From positions 16,797 to 80,796 of the forward strand of contig NEUS01000002.1 in assembly GCA_002288455.1 (NCBI GenBank): DNA of 64,000 nt, read 5' to 3'. Of this stretch, positions 41,440-51,130 are shown piece after piece. Each line of letters starts with the position of its first letter. Position 1 is the stretch's first letter. Below the pieces are notes generated by a model. That model was not told the origin of the DNA. It ran no database searches and worked only from the letters and a program-made list of their open reading frames with translations. This stretch comes from Opitutia bacterium Tous-C1TDCM. GTDB lineage: Bacteria; Verrucomicrobiota; Verrucomicrobiia; Opitutales; Opitutaceae. The translations under genes and the position numbers were made by a program.

Positions 41440-42923
41440 TTCATTTCCTCCCACATCGCCAGCAGCCGCGCCGTCAGCTTCACGGAGGCCTCCGGCTCGA
41501 CGCGGTTGGTGCCGAGCCAACTCTCGTATCCACCCAACTGATGCTGCGCCGGGGTCGGCATGTAGCCGTAAGCCCCGTTGGCGATCGAAATGGTAAACGC
41601 CTTCTTCAACGGAGCCTTCGCCTTCAGCTCCAACCCGATTTCGGCGAAGGTCTCGATCGGCAGCGCCGCCACACCGACCTCGCCGACGCGGATGGCCTGC
41701 ACCGGCACGTTCACCTCCGCCGGCCCCGCCGCCGCCCGCAGCACATGCCGTGAGTACAGTTTTTCATTCGGATGCCATGCCTTGCCCGCCGTCGGCGCCA
41801 GCCGCGCCTCCGCGTAGGCGATCTGCTCCGCGCTCGGCCGCCGCGTCGCCAACCGCACTTCCTCGAGCCGCGCCTCGAGTTTGACCCACGGCACGTGCAC
41901 GACGCCCTGGTAGGCCCGGTAGACCTCCGCGGCGACCGCGTTGCCGACGCGCCGCATTTTCTCGTACGGCGCCGCCGGCGTGCCGCGGCCGCGAAAATCG
42001 ATGTTGTTCACGTCGCCGCTCGTGCCGTTCGACATGATGCCCACGAAAGGCGCCGCAGCGGCGTCGCCGCCCAGCAATTCGCGCAGCCGTTCCGCGAAAA
42101 CGCCGAAATAGTCGGCCGATATCGCCCCGGCCATCGTGCCGCCGACATAGTGCAGCGAATAGTTGGCCAGGACCGCGAGCGGCCGGCCGTTCAGCGCCTG
42201 CACCGAGAGAAACACGATCTCCGGATCCGTCGGTCCCGCCGGCTTGACCAACTCGTCCTTGTTCGCCGTCGGCGGATTCATCCGCACCGCGTCCGTGCCG
42301 CCGAACGGATTCCGCCGCAGTTCCTCCGATTTCACGTGCCAGCGGCGGTTGAACACCTGGGTCGGCTCGCTCCCGGCGCCCCACCCGATTTTCGCCGGTT
42401 CCAATCGCTGGATCGCGTTGCGCACGCTGTCCGCGATCCGCGTCGCGAGAAATTGCTGGTACGGGCCGAGCACCGGAGCGCCTCCTTCGAAACCGTCGCG
42501 GATCTCGTCGGTCCCCCCGCCGACGCGGTCGCGGGCCGAACCCGCGCTGTGCGTGTGCGTCGAGGCGATGAGCACCTGCGCCGGCCCGAGTCCGGTTTTC
42601 TCCCGGATAAGCTGTTTGGCCGCATCGCACACGAACCGCGGCAGCCCCACGTTGTCGACCAGCACGAACGCCACCCGCGTCGTGCCGTCGTCGAGGACCA
42701 AGGTGCGCGCATACAACGGGTCATGGACATGCGTCGACGCCGGCGTCACGAAATTGCCCACGATCACCACGCCGAGTTCCGGCGTCACATCGGTGCGGTC
42801 GGCTCCCGCGCGGAACACCGGCCCGGCCGGCGCCGCCGCCAACCAAGCCGTTGCAACCAGCGCGAGCCAGCAACCTCGGATGACATTTCGACCGGTCAAT
42901 CGGTTGAGCGTGAGGTTCGGCAT
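41436..42923 (-). CDS. Secreted neutral/alkaline ceramidase-like protein B
   Basis: A 495-residue paralogue of the neighbouring protein. Signal peptide about 1-33 (WLALVATAWLAAAP), then RAGADRTDVTPELGVVIVGNF, DPLYARTLVLDDGTTRVAFVLVDN, IASTHTHSAGSA (the metal-binding His motif), LANYSLHYVGGT and VGIMSNGTSGDVNNIDF. It is 19 bases downstream of the large PVC-type haem gene and overlaps gene A by four bases, so the three form one operon. A hydrolytic role on an extracellular amide or glycoconjugate is likely; ceramide itself is not assured. Confidence 0.85.
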   Translation of the reverse strand: MPNLTLNRLTGRNVIRGCWLALVATAWLAAAPAGPVFRAGADRTDVTPELGVVIVGNFVTPASTHVHDPLYARTLVLDDGTTRVAFVLVDNVGLPRFVCDAAKQLIREKTGLGPAQVLIASTHTHSAGSARDRVGGGTDEIRDGFEGGAPVLGPYQQFLATRIADSVRNAIQRLEPAKIGWGAGSEPTQVFNRRWHVKSEELRRNPFGGTDAVRMNPPTANKDELVKPAGPTDPEIVFLSVQALNGRPLAVLANYSLHYVGGTMAGAISADYFGVFAERLRELLGGDAAAAPFVGIMSNGTSGDVNNIDFRGRGTPAAPYEKMRRVGNAVAAEVYRAYQGVVHVPWVKLEARLEEVRLATRRPSAEQIAYAEARLAPTAGKAWHPNEKLYSRHVLRAAAGPAEVNVPVQAIRVGEVGVAALPIETFAEIGLELKAKAPLKKAFTISIANGAYGYMPTPAQHQLGGYESWLGTNRVEPEASVKLTARLLAMWEEMK

Positions 42924-42942
42924 GGAAAAGAGATCGGTAGGT

Positions 42943-45879
42943 TCAGTCGTTGCTCTTGAGGTAGGCGATCAACCCCGCGAGCTCCGCCCGCGTCATGGTC
43001 TGCTCCAGCCCGTCCGGCATCAGCGACAGTCCCGTCGCCGTCAGGGTCGCGATCTCGTCGCGGCGGATGGATTCCCCGGCCCCGGCCGCCGTGCGCAGCA
43101 CCAAACCGAATTCCGATTCCGCCGCCAGCCAGCCGCTCACCGTCCGGCCATCGCGCGTCGTCACCGCCAAGGTCTGGTAACTCGGCATCACTTCGTAGTT
43201 CGGCACCAGCACGTGCAGCAGAATCGCGTCGGCGGGTTGGTTTTTGAGTCCCGTCAGATCCGGCCCGACGCCGCCGCCGGCACCGCGGTAGGTATGGCAC
43301 GCGGAACAGCTTCGCGCAAAAGCCGCCCGGCCCGCCTCGGCATCCGCCGGTCCGGCCACGGCGTCACGGAAACTCCGATACACCGCCATCCGGTCGCCGC
43401 CTTCGAGGGACTTGAAGGCCGCCGCCGCCCGCGCCCGCAGCGCCGGCTGCGCGTGCTTGAGCAATTGGCCGCGGCGCACGGAGGAAATCTCCGTCGGCGC
43501 GATCGCGCCCGCCTCGACCGCATCGAACAGCACCGGCACCAGCGCCGGCTTGCCGGTCACGGCCGCCAGCACCGCCTCGCGCACCTGCGGCGTGTAGCCC
43601 CGCCACCGCTCCGCCGCCACCAAGCCGCGCGCCGCCCCGGCATCGCCGAGCCGCTCCAGCGCCTTGACCGCCTGCAATTGCACCTCGGCCGGCTGGCGGG
43701 CATCGAGCAATCCCGTCAGCACCTCCCCCGCCGGCTTCGCCTCCGCATGCCCGAGCAACGCCACCGCCGGCAACCGCGCCGCGAGCGGTGCCGCGGAGTC
43801 TTTGGCCAAAGCCGCCGCCCGCGCCGTCAGCGCCGGCCATTGCTCCGCGACCCCGGCCGTACTGCCGGCAGTCTTGCCCAACGCGCGGCCCCGCGATCCT
43901 TCGATCACCCCGAGCGCCGCCGGCAAAAGCCATGCTTCGCCGCTCCGATCCGCGAGGATCTCCGCCAGAAATTCCCGGCCTCGTTCCTCCGTGCCGCCCG
44001 CTCCGATCATCCGGCCGAGCTGCTCCATCACCGCCGCAAACGCCGGCGTCCCGCGCTCCCGCCCGGCCAGCATCTCGCGCCGGAATTCGTCCTCCCGGCC
44101 GCCAATCCCGGACAGCACCGCCGCCCGCGCCCAACGGTCGGCTCCGTCCACGCGGGCAATCGCCGCCAGCGCCGGGACCACGGCTACCCCCGGCACTTTC
44201 GCCAGCACGAGCGCCGCCGCCATCCGCACGTGCGGATCCGCGTCGCCCGCGGCGCCGATCGCGAGTTCCGCTCCCGCCGCGGAAACCTCCGCCGACTCCG
44301 CCAGCAGCCGCTGCACTTGCTCCCGCACCCCGGCGTGCGGATCCCGCGCCGCATCGCGCAGGCGCTCGTCGCTCAGCGCGCCCCGATTCCGCAGCACCCA
44401 CAGCGCCGCGGCCCGCGACTCCGGCAAAGCGGCGCGTAGTGCAACCGCCACTACGTCCGTCCCCGACGGCGTTTTCACCTCCGCCAGCAGGCGCGCCGAT
44501 CGGTCCCGCCACCAGCGGCCCGGGGCCGCCAAACCGGCCACGAGGTTCGCCGGCGTTTCTTCCACGGCCGCCTTGGCCTTGGGCGCGCGCCGGGCCGGAC
44601 CTTCGCGCACAATCCGGTAAATGCGCCCGCGATCCTTGCCGCTTTCGAAATCCAATCCGCCCCGCGACTCCTCCGGCACATACCTCGGGTGGTCGATTTC
44701 CCTCCGATACATATCCGCAATATACAAGGCGCCGTCCGGCCCCTCGCCGAGAAACACGGGCCGGAACCACACGTCCGTCGTCGCCAGAAATTCCCGCCCC
44801 GCCGGCACCGCCTCGCTCCGCCAAGACGCTCCCTCCGGCCGGAAAACCTGGCGCTGGATCAAGTTCTGGGCCGGTTCGCAGATGAACGCGTTCCCCACGA
44901 AGCCCGCGCCGAGCGCATCGCCGCCAAAGACGAGCAATCCGCAGGCCGACGTGAACGTCCCCGCATGCGGCGTGCCCATGAGCGACGGAATGTAGTCCGC
45001 CGAAATCGCCGCATCGCTCAACCGGTAGACCTTCGCCTGCGCTTCCACTTTCGAGACTTCCTGCGTCGTCTCGCTGAAGCCCAACTGCGGATTCCGCGCC
45101 AGGTGCCACGGCTCCAGCATGATTTGCAGCACCGGATGCCGGTTCGTCGTCACGAAACGCCGGCCGAACGCATCGAAAGCCAGGCCGAACTGCCCGCGGC
45201 CCCCGGTGTTCTCGAAGACCAGCGTCTCCGGATCGAAGCGCCCGTCGCGCGCGGAAAACACCGTCGCCGGCCGCTCCGGATGCGCCGGCGAGCTCACCTT
45301 CCCGCCGTTCAATCCACTCGTCACATAGATGCGGCCGTCGGGCCCGAGCGTCGGATGGCTGACCCGCAACTGCGCCGTCTTGCTCGCCTCGAAGCCGGTC
45401 AGGACCGTCCGCCGTTCGTCCGCCCGGCCATCGCCGTCCCCGTCTTTCAAATACAGGATATCCGGCGCCGCCGTGACGAACCATCCGCCCCGCCACGCGG
45501 CGAGGCCGTTGATGTAGCCGAGGCCGTCGGCAAAAACGGTGCGGTGCTCGAACCGGCCGTCGCCGTCCCGGTCCTCCAGCCGGATGATCCGGCCCAGATC
45601 GGTCTTGCCGCCGCCCTCGACGGGATCGGGATAGCCGCGCCCCTCGGCCACGAAGAGGCGGCCCTGTTCGTCGAACGCGAACGCCACGGGATCGACCACG
45701 TCCGGCTCCGCCGCCACCAACTCGATCCGCAACCCGGGCTCCAGCCGAAAGGCGGCCAGGGCCGCGGCGGGTTCCAGCGGCGCCCGGTCCGGCGCTTTCG
45801 GCGCCGCGGCACCGGCGAACGGCGCCGGCCAAAGCACCGCGAGGGCGACCGCGTGAACCAACCGGTTACTTGCGCGCAT
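42943..45879 (-). CDS. PVC-type haem-binding CxxCH protein
   Basis: A 978-residue exported protein typical of Planctomycetes-Verrucomicrobia. Signal peptide about 1-25. Residues about 40-480 form a beta-propeller like soluble sugar dehydrogenases (DVVDPVAFAFDEQGRLFVAE; GRIIRLEDRDGDGRFE; RYVPEE). The middle (about 500-840) is HEAT-like helical repeats. The C-terminus carries a cytochrome c domain with the haem motif CSACH (about 883) and a downstream Met in EVMPSYQT. It would oxidise a substrate outside the membrane and pass electrons on. The start at 45879 gives a proper signal peptide; the longer track ORF enters the divergent gene. Confidence 0.92.
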   Translation of the reverse strand: MRASNRLVHAVALAVLWPAPFAGAAAPKAPDRAPLEPAAALAAFRLEPGLRIELVAAEPDVVDPVAFAFDEQGRLFVAEGRGYPDPVEGGGKTDLGRIIRLEDRDGDGRFEHRTVFADGLGYINGLAAWRGGWFVTAAPDILYLKDGDGDGRADERRTVLTGFEASKTAQLRVSHPTLGPDGRIYVTSGLNGGKVSSPAHPERPATVFSARDGRFDPETLVFENTGGRGQFGLAFDAFGRRFVTTNRHPVLQIMLEPWHLARNPQLGFSETTQEVSKVEAQAKVYRLSDAAISADYIPSLMGTPHAGTFTSACGLLVFGGDALGAGFVGNAFICEPAQNLIQRQVFRPEGASWRSEAVPAGREFLATTDVWFRPVFLGEGPDGALYIADMYRREIDHPRYVPEESRGGLDFESGKDRGRIYRIVREGPARRAPKAKAAVEETPANLVAGLAAPGRWWRDRSARLLAEVKTPSGTDVVAVALRAALPESRAAALWVLRNRGALSDERLRDAARDPHAGVREQVQRLLAESAEVSAAGAELAIGAAGDADPHVRMAAALVLAKVPGVAVVPALAAIARVDGADRWARAAVLSGIGGREDEFRREMLAGRERGTPAFAAVMEQLGRMIGAGGTEERGREFLAEILADRSGEAWLLPAALGVIEGSRGRALGKTAGSTAGVAEQWPALTARAAALAKDSAAPLAARLPAVALLGHAEAKPAGEVLTGLLDARQPAEVQLQAVKALERLGDAGAARGLVAAERWRGYTPQVREAVLAAVTGKPALVPVLFDAVEAGAIAPTEISSVRRGQLLKHAQPALRARAAAAFKSLEGGDRMAVYRSFRDAVAGPADAEAGRAAFARSCSACHTYRGAGGGVGPDLTGLKNQPADAILLHVLVPNYEVMPSYQTLAVTTRDGRTVSGWLAAESEFGLVLRTAAGAGESIRRDEIATLTATGLSLMPDGLEQTMTRAELAGLIAYLKSND

Positions 45880-45961
45880 ACGAAGAGCCTTGAGCAGGCC
45901 CCGCGCGCGGCGCAACTTCTTCCGCGTGCCGGCCCGTGTCGGGCCGCTTTTGCCCTTCCCC

Positions 45962-46807
45962 ATGTCCTCCCCGCTGCCGCGGCTCTGCGGTTTCCTGCTG
46001 CTCGTTTTTCCCTTTCTGCCGGCGACCGCCGCCGAAACCGCCGTGACTCCGTCCCAGGTCATCGCGCTTTTCGACGGCACGACCCGCAAGGACTTGTCCG
46101 CCTTCTATACCTGGCTGCCGAAATTCGGCCGCGAAGATCCGGACCGGGTGTTCAGCGTCGTCGACCGGATCGACGGTGCGCCCGCGATCCGCATCAGCGG
46201 CCGCCACTGGGGCGGCATCGTCACGAAAGAAAACTACACCAATTACCGGCTCGTCGCGGAATTCCGCTGGGGGCCTGGAACCTGGATTCCCCGCGCCGAC
46301 CGCGCCCGCGATTCCGGCATTTTGCTGCACGGCCAAGGCGAGGACGGCGGCTACGCCAAGGATTTCAAGTCCCCGTGGATGCGCTCCCTCGAATACCAAA
46401 TCATCGAGGGCGGCACCGGCGATCTTCTCGTGCTCAACGGCTACGTGCGCGGTTCCGACCAACCGCTCGCCGACCGCGTGGTCGCCCGCGTCGCCGCCAA
46501 CGGCAAGAATTGGGATCCCGCCGGCACGCCGAAGGAGTTTACCAAAGGCCGGATCGATTGGCAGCACCGCGATCTCGGTTGGAAAGACGTGCTCGACTTC
46601 CGCGGGCCCAAGGAGGTCGAGCGTCCGGTCGGCGAATGGAACCGCATCGAAGCCGTCTGCGATGGCGGCAACCTCGTCTACTTTCTCAACGGCGTGAAAG
46701 TCCTCGAAGCCTCCGAAAGCTCGCTGACCTCGGGCCGGCTGCTCTTCCAATCCGAAGGCGCGGAAATCTATTTCCGCCGGATCGAACTCCACCCGCTCAA
46801 ACGCTGA
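45962..46807 (+). CDS. Secreted DUF1080 (3-keto-disaccharide hydrolase-like) protein
   Basis: A 281-residue exported protein with a signal peptide (about 1-24, FLLLVFPFLPATAA) and a DUF1080 jelly-roll domain: IALFDGTTRKDLSAFY, NYRLVAEFRWG, DSGILLHGQGEDG, SLEYQIIEGGTGDL, EWNRIEAVCDGGNLVYFLNG and GRLLFQSEGAEIYFRRIEL. Some DUF1080 members hydrolyse 3-keto-glycosides. It diverges from the PVC haem gene across 82 bases and is followed 12 bases later by ceramidase-like gene C. The start at 45962 is chosen for the signal peptide. Confidence 0.9.
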   Translation: MSSPLPRLCGFLLLVFPFLPATAAETAVTPSQVIALFDGTTRKDLSAFYTWLPKFGREDPDRVFSVVDRIDGAPAIRISGRHWGGIVTKENYTNYRLVAEFRWGPGTWIPRADRARDSGILLHGQGEDGGYAKDFKSPWMRSLEYQIIEGGTGDLLVLNGYVRGSDQPLADRVVARVAANGKNWDPAGTPKEFTKGRIDWQHRDLGWKDVLDFRGPKEVERPVGEWNRIEAVCDGGNLVYFLNGVKVLEASESSLTSGRLLFQSEGAEIYFRRIELHPLKR

Positions 46808-46819
46808 TCCCCTCGCCCC

Positions 46820-48220
46820 ATGCCGCTCCGCCTTTTCACCCGTCTCGTTGTTTTGGCTGCGTTGCTGTCCGCCGGCCGCGCCGCTCCGGCGACCCCGGGC
46901 TGGAAGGCCGGACTCGCCACCGCCGACATCACGCCGCAAGCCGCGCAGTGGATGTCCGGATACGGCAGCCGCAACCGGCCCGCGGAGGGCACGCTGCATC
47001 CGCTCTTCATCAAGGTGCTCGCGCTCGAGGACGCCGCCGGCCACCGCGCTGTCGTCGTCACCAGCGACCTGCTCGGCATCCCGCAGACGATCTACGACCG
47101 CGTGTGCGCCGAATTGAAACAGCGCCACAATCTCGGCCGCGACCAGATCATGCTGCACGCGTCCCACTCGCACTGCACGCCCGTGCTCCGCGGCGCCCTC
47201 TACGACGCCTACCCTTTGCCCGAAACGCAGAAACCCGTCATCGAAACCTATTCCAACGAGCTCGAGGCCGCCCTGGTCGCCACGGTCGGCCGCGCTTTTG
47301 CCGCCTTGGCGCCGGCGCAACTTGCCGCCGGGCAGGGCGAAACCGGCTTCGCCGTCAACCGCCGCAACAATCCCGAGGCCAAGGTACCCGAACTTCGCCG
47401 CGACCGCGCGCTGGCCGGCCCCGTCGATCACTCGGTGCCGGTCCTCGCGGTTTCCTCCCCCGACGGCGCGCTCAAAGCCGTCGTCTTCGGCTACGCCTGC
47501 CACAACACCACGCTCAGCTTCTACCAATGGGCGGGCGACTATGCGGGTTTCGCGCAGATCGCCCTGCAACGCAGCCATCCGGGCGTCACCGCGATGTTCT
47601 ATTCCGGCTGCGGCGCCGACCAAAACCCCCTGCCCCGCCGCGAGGTCCATCAAGCGGAACGCTACGGCAATATGCTCGCCGCCGCCGTCGAGGAAGTGCT
47701 CCTCCGCGCCCCGGCGCCCCTCCCGCCGCGGCTGCGCACGGCACACACGTTCGCCACCTTGAAGTTCGGCCCCACGCCCACGCCGGACGAACTGGCCAAG
47801 CTGGCCCAAGGCCCGCCGACGACCCTCACCCGCTGGGCCGGGCGCCTGAAGGCGGAACTGCAGGCCGGGAAAACCCTGCCGCGGTCTTACCAATACCCGG
47901 TGCAAGTCTGGCGGCTCGGCGAAGACCGGCTCTGGATCGCCCTCGGCGGCGAAGTCGTCGTCGACTACGCGCTCCGTTTCAAAAAAGAATTTGGTCCGTC
48001 GACCTGGGTCGCCGGCTACGCCAACGACGTCATGGCCTACATTCCGTCCGCCCGCGTGCTCGCCGAGGATCGCCCGCCCCGCACGAACGGCCGCCCCGGT
48101 TACGAGGGCAACACCTCCATGTACGTCTACGGCCAACCCGCCCACACGTGGGCCGACGATGTCGAGGATACGATCGCCGCCAGCGTCCACCGCTTGGTCG
48201 GCGAAGTCCGCGCCCGCTGA
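46820..48220 (+). CDS. Secreted neutral/alkaline ceramidase-like protein C
   Basis: A 466-residue third paralogue of the ceramidase-like family. Signal peptide about 1-23, then WKAGLATADITPQAAQWMSGYGSR, HPLFIKVLALEDAAGHRAVVVTSDLLG, LHASHSHCTPVL (metal-binding His motif), GYACHNTTLSFYQWAGDYAG and MFYSGCGADQNPLPRRE. It diverges more from A and B than they do in gene order, being on the opposite strand behind the DUF1080 gene. Role as for the others: probable extracellular amidase-type hydrolase, substrate unknown. Confidence 0.87.
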   Translation: MPLRLFTRLVVLAALLSAGRAAPATPGWKAGLATADITPQAAQWMSGYGSRNRPAEGTLHPLFIKVLALEDAAGHRAVVVTSDLLGIPQTIYDRVCAELKQRHNLGRDQIMLHASHSHCTPVLRGALYDAYPLPETQKPVIETYSNELEAALVATVGRAFAALAPAQLAAGQGETGFAVNRRNNPEAKVPELRRDRALAGPVDHSVPVLAVSSPDGALKAVVFGYACHNTTLSFYQWAGDYAGFAQIALQRSHPGVTAMFYSGCGADQNPLPRREVHQAERYGNMLAAAVEEVLLRAPAPLPPRLRTAHTFATLKFGPTPTPDELAKLAQGPPTTLTRWAGRLKAELQAGKTLPRSYQYPVQVWRLGEDRLWIALGGEVVVDYALRFKKEFGPSTWVAGYANDVMAYIPSARVLAEDRPPRTNGRPGYEGNTSMYVYGQPAHTWADDVEDTIAASVHRLVGEVRAR

Positions 48221-48284
48221 CCACACCGGGCCCGGTCTCTAAACCCTTAAGAAATCTCTCATCTCCCAACTCCTATCTCCCGGC

Positions 48285-49214
48285 TCAGTGCATCTCGATT
48301 TCGCAGGTGCCGAGCCCCGGGCGGTAATAGTTGAACTGCACGTTCGGGTGGTCGGCCAACAGCGACATCGGCACCGCCGTGTCGACGAGGCGTTCCGAAA
48401 TCATGAAGGCGCTCAGCCGCTGGCCGAACGGGTTGTCGTGGAAACCCGCCTGCCAGATCGAGACTTTCTCGGCCCGCCACGTCTCGCGCGGCCCCACCGT
48501 CAGCGCCTCCGTCGGCACCAACGCGATGTTGCCGCCGCCGGAGGTGCGCGCGTTCTGCGCCAGCGTGATCGGGTGCAAATCCACCCGGCGTGTGCCGAGG
48601 GCGCGGTACTCGGCCGGCGTCGGCGGCGCGTCCCGGTGCGCGCCCGTGCGGCGCGGCGGATCGTTGAAGGCCCAGTGCTTGGTCTCGCCCTGCCCGCCCT
48701 GCATCACGGCGCAGCGGACGCCGTCCCAGCTCTTTTGATACGCCGCCGTGTCCGCCTTCGGGAAATGCAGGTTCGCCTCCGGCATCGCCAGCTCCGGCCG
48801 GATCCGGGAAAAACAAAGTTCGCGGTCCGCCCGTTCGAACGAGAGCGGGTGCGTCGCCGGCACTTCGCGCCCGTCCTGGTACCACTCGTCCATGCCCCAG
48901 AAATGGGCGTGCCGCAGCCCGAGGCCCAGTTCGTTCACCAGCCGCGCCACCAGCGGCAGCTGCTCCGTCGGTCCGATCGGGCCGCAGATGCCGACGGGGT
49001 TGTCCGCCGTCGCTTGCCGCCAGGCGGTGATGTATTCCAGCGCTTCGGCGAGATAGAAATCCTCCAGCGTGTCGTACATCACGACCCGGAATCCGGGCCG
49101 TGAAAGTTGCGCGATCCGGGCCGGCGTCAGCGCCGCGGCCGCCCGGATGATTTCGGCGTCAAGGGTCGTGTAATCCCACCAGTCGGGAGCAATGGAGCTG
49201 ATTTTGCGGGGCAT
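48285..49214 (-). CDS. Glucosamine-6-phosphate deaminase (NagB)-like protein, altered active site
   Basis: A 309-residue protein of the NagB superfamily. [28 protein letters not shown] (matches the DE motif with the ring-opening Asp) and KHWAFNDPP are recognisable. In canonical NagB the last motif reads GxGxDGHIAFNEP; here it is [14 protein letters not shown], so the second catalytic Asp is Thr while His is kept. The enzyme may therefore act on another substrate or be regulatory. The start at 49214 is used; the longer track ORF reads through the next gene. It is downstream of a PIG-L and a Gfo/Idh gene, suggesting amino-sugar metabolism. Confidence 0.8.
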   Translation of the reverse strand: MPRKISSIAPDWWDYTTLDAEIIRAAAALTPARIAQLSRPGFRVVMYDTLEDFYLAEALEYITAWRQATADNPVGICGPIGPTEQLPLVARLVNELGLGLRHAHFWGMDEWYQDGREVPATHPLSFERADRELCFSRIRPELAMPEANLHFPKADTAAYQKSWDGVRCAVMQGGQGETKHWAFNDPPRRTGAHRDAPPTPAEYRALGTRRVDLHPITLAQNARTSGGGNIALVPTEALTVGPRETWRAEKVSIWQAGFHDNPFGQRLSAFMISERLVDTAVPMSLLADHPNVQFNYYRPGLGTCEIEMH

Positions 49215-49234
49215 AGATTTTTTGGGGCCGACCT

Positions 49235-50017
49235 TCAGCGGTAGCTCGGGTTGCGGCGCCAGTATTTTCCGAGCGCATCGCGCAAGGGATCGGCCGTCTC
49301 GGCGCAGAAACCAAGGGGATTGTGCCGGCGCCAACCTTCCGCGAGCCGGAACTTGCCCGAACTGCGGCCCACCGCGCGCGCCGTCTCCTCCATCGCCTCG
49401 AGGTAGGAACTCATGCCCTGCGTTTCGTCGAGCCAGGCATGCTGGCTGGCGTGCGCCGCGAGGGCCGCGCGCTTCGTCGGCTGCACTTCGGTCACATCGA
49501 CAAACGCCTCCGCCGCCACCGCCCGGCCCAATCCGTCCTTCAGTCCGTGGGGCTGCGCATGATACACGGTGGCGTCGCCGCCCGCCGCCGGCCGGCGCGG
49601 CTCGGTCCTGAAGTTCGGCATCCCGCGGGCAAACGTCGCCGTCACCGCGAGCCGGGCCGTGGCCATGTGGTCTTCCATGTAGTCCTCCGGCGAATGCGTC
49701 AGGACGATCGTCGGCCGCACGTTGCGGACCAGCGCGGCCACGCGCCGCAGCAATTTCGTTTCGTAAACAATCTCCAGGTCGTCGCCGAAGCCGGGATGCC
49801 ACACCGCGCCGAGCCGGCGCGCCGCCTCCTGCGCTTCCCGGCGCCGCACGCGCCGCGCCTGCGCGGCCGTCAGCGTCATGCTGCCGCAGGATCCGCTTGC
49901 GACGTTGCAGCAATGGATGGCCCAGCCCGCCGCCTTCAGTCGCAGCAGCGTGCCCGCCATCATGAACTCGATGTCGTCGGGATGCGCCGCGATCGCCAGT
50001 GCCGCCGGGGCCGTCAT
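49235..50017 (-). CDS. PIG-L family N-deacetylase (catabolic cluster)
   Basis: A 260-residue predicted zinc-dependent deacetylase. The metal motif is [13 protein letters not shown] at residues 10-22, with later [17 protein letters not shown] and HASQHAWL supplying further His/Asp ligands. Family members remove N-acetyl groups from sugars such as GlcNAc derivatives. It overlaps the end of the Gfo/Idh gene by four bases (ATGA) and precedes the NagB-like gene by 20, forming a three-gene leftward operon. The start at 50017 is set by the overlap and by the AHPDD motif position. Confidence 0.9.
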   Translation of the reverse strand: MTAPAALAIAAHPDDIEFMMAGTLLRLKAAGWAIHCCNVASGSCGSMTLTAAQARRVRRREAQEAARRLGAVWHPGFGDDLEIVYETKLLRRVAALVRNVRPTIVLTHSPEDYMEDHMATARLAVTATFARGMPNFRTEPRRPAAGGDATVYHAQPHGLKDGLGRAVAAEAFVDVTEVQPTKRAALAAHASQHAWLDETQGMSSYLEAMEETARAVGRSSGKFRLAEGWRRHNPLGFCAETADPLRDALGKYWRRNPSYR

Positions 50018-51048
50018 GCGAGCTCGGCGAGCTTCACTTCGCGCCCGAGTTCGGCCGAGCGGTCCGCCGCCAGCACGACGCGGTGCGAACGCAGGCTTTC
50101 TTCCAGATTGGTCAACGGCATCTCTTCCCCGCGCTGCAGCGCCGCGAAGAACGCCTCGAACTGCGTCTGGTACGGGTGGTCCGACACATCGCCGGAATCC
50201 AGCAACTTCATCGCCAGGCCGCTCCACGCGTGCTTGTTCGTCGCGAGTTTCTGGGAGTGGAATTTGTTGTCGAGGAGCGAGCCCTCGCTGCCCACCAGAT
50301 GGGTGTGGAAATAGTAGGGCTGCAGGCAGTCGATCACGGAGGCGACCTTGCCCACGCGGCCGTCGGCGAAACGCAAAATCGTGACCGACGTCGTCGCGTA
50401 CTCGTACTGCTTGAACACCGTGTTTTGCGAACGCGTCGCGTAGCTCGTCACGGCCTCCACGTTGCCTCCCATGCACAGCAGCAAGGCATCGAGCGCATGG
50501 CAGCCCGCCGACAGCAGGCTGCTGCCGCCGTCCTTCTTGCCCGTGTTCCAACGGAACTGGCCGTACCAAGGACCGATGCCGTGGTAATAGTCGACTTCGC
50601 CGTAGTGGATCGCGCCGAGCAGTCCCGCGTCGATGACGGCCTTGGTCGCCTGGAATTGGCTCGAGAACCGGCATTCGAAGCAGACGCAGGTCTTCACGCC
50701 CGCCGCTTTCACGGCCGCCGCCACGCGGGTCGCGTCTTCGGCCGTCAAGGTGATCGGCTTCTCGATGATCAGGTGTTTGCCGGCCTGCGCCGCCGCGATG
50801 ATATGGTCCGCGTGCTGGTGCGGATAGCTGCAGATCGCCACCGCGTGGAGGTCGGGTCGCCGCAGCATGGCCGCAAGGTCGGTGAACGTCTGGATCGGGC
50901 TGCCGTGCCGGGCGCTGAGCGCCGCCGCATCCTGCGGCCGCGACGAGTACACCGCCGTGACCTGCGCGTGCGCCGTCGCGTTGATGGCCTGGATGTGCGC
51001 GGTGCTGACCCAACCGTAACCGATGATGCCGACGTTGTAGTTTTTCAT
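50014..51048 (-). CDS. Gfo/Idh/MocA family oxidoreductase
   Basis: A 344-residue NAD(P)-dependent sugar oxidoreductase. The Rossmann loop is [17 protein letters not shown] at residues 5-21, and the catalytic-site motif EKPIT appears in [13 protein letters not shown] (about 95-107). The C-terminal beta-sheet domain covers about 130-330, with [12 protein letters not shown] in it. Substrates are typically inositol or other sugar derivatives. It is the first gene of the leftward Gfo/Idh, PIG-L, NagB-like operon and diverges from a sulfatase gene across a region with a GTAACC/GGTTAC palindrome. Confidence 0.9.
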   Translation of the reverse strand: MKNYNVGIIGYGWVSTAHIQAINATAHAQVTAVYSSRPQDAAALSARHGSPIQTFTDLAAMLRRPDLHAVAICSYPHQHADHIIAAAQAGKHLIIEKPITLTAEDATRVAAAVKAAGVKTCVCFECRFSSQFQATKAVIDAGLLGAIHYGEVDYYHGIGPWYGQFRWNTGKKDGGSSLLSAGCHALDALLLCMGGNVEAVTSYATRSQNTVFKQYEYATTSVTILRFADGRVGKVASVIDCLQPYYFHTHLVGSEGSLLDNKFHSQKLATNKHAWSGLAMKLLDSGDVSDHPYQTQFEAFFAALQRGEEMPLTNLEESLRSHRVVLAADRSAELGREVKLAELA

Positions 51049-51114
51049 GGAAACTGGTTCCCTGATCCACCGCGCGCCGCCGGCCGAACCGCCGGGCCGC
51101 TTCTTTCCGCGATG

Positions 51115-51130
51115 GTAACCATGGGGTTAC
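51115..51130. promoter_or_regulatory. Palindrome GTAACC-ATGG-GGTTAC in the Gfo/Idh-sulfatase divergent region
   Basis: Perfect six-base arms separated by four bases lie midway in the 180-base region between the leftward Gfo/Idh operon and the rightward sulfatase gene. Size and position suit a dimeric repressor operator that controls both sides. The regulator is not in the window. Confidence 0.4.

Noticed and set aside
45866-48226. 786-codon minus-strand ORF
   Set aside because: Antisense to two well-supported genes with signal peptides and family motifs.
44689-48327. 1212-codon plus-strand ORF
   Set aside because: It crosses the antisense of the PVC haem gene and then runs out of frame through the DUF1080 and ceramidase-like genes; Arg/Pro-rich and without motifs.
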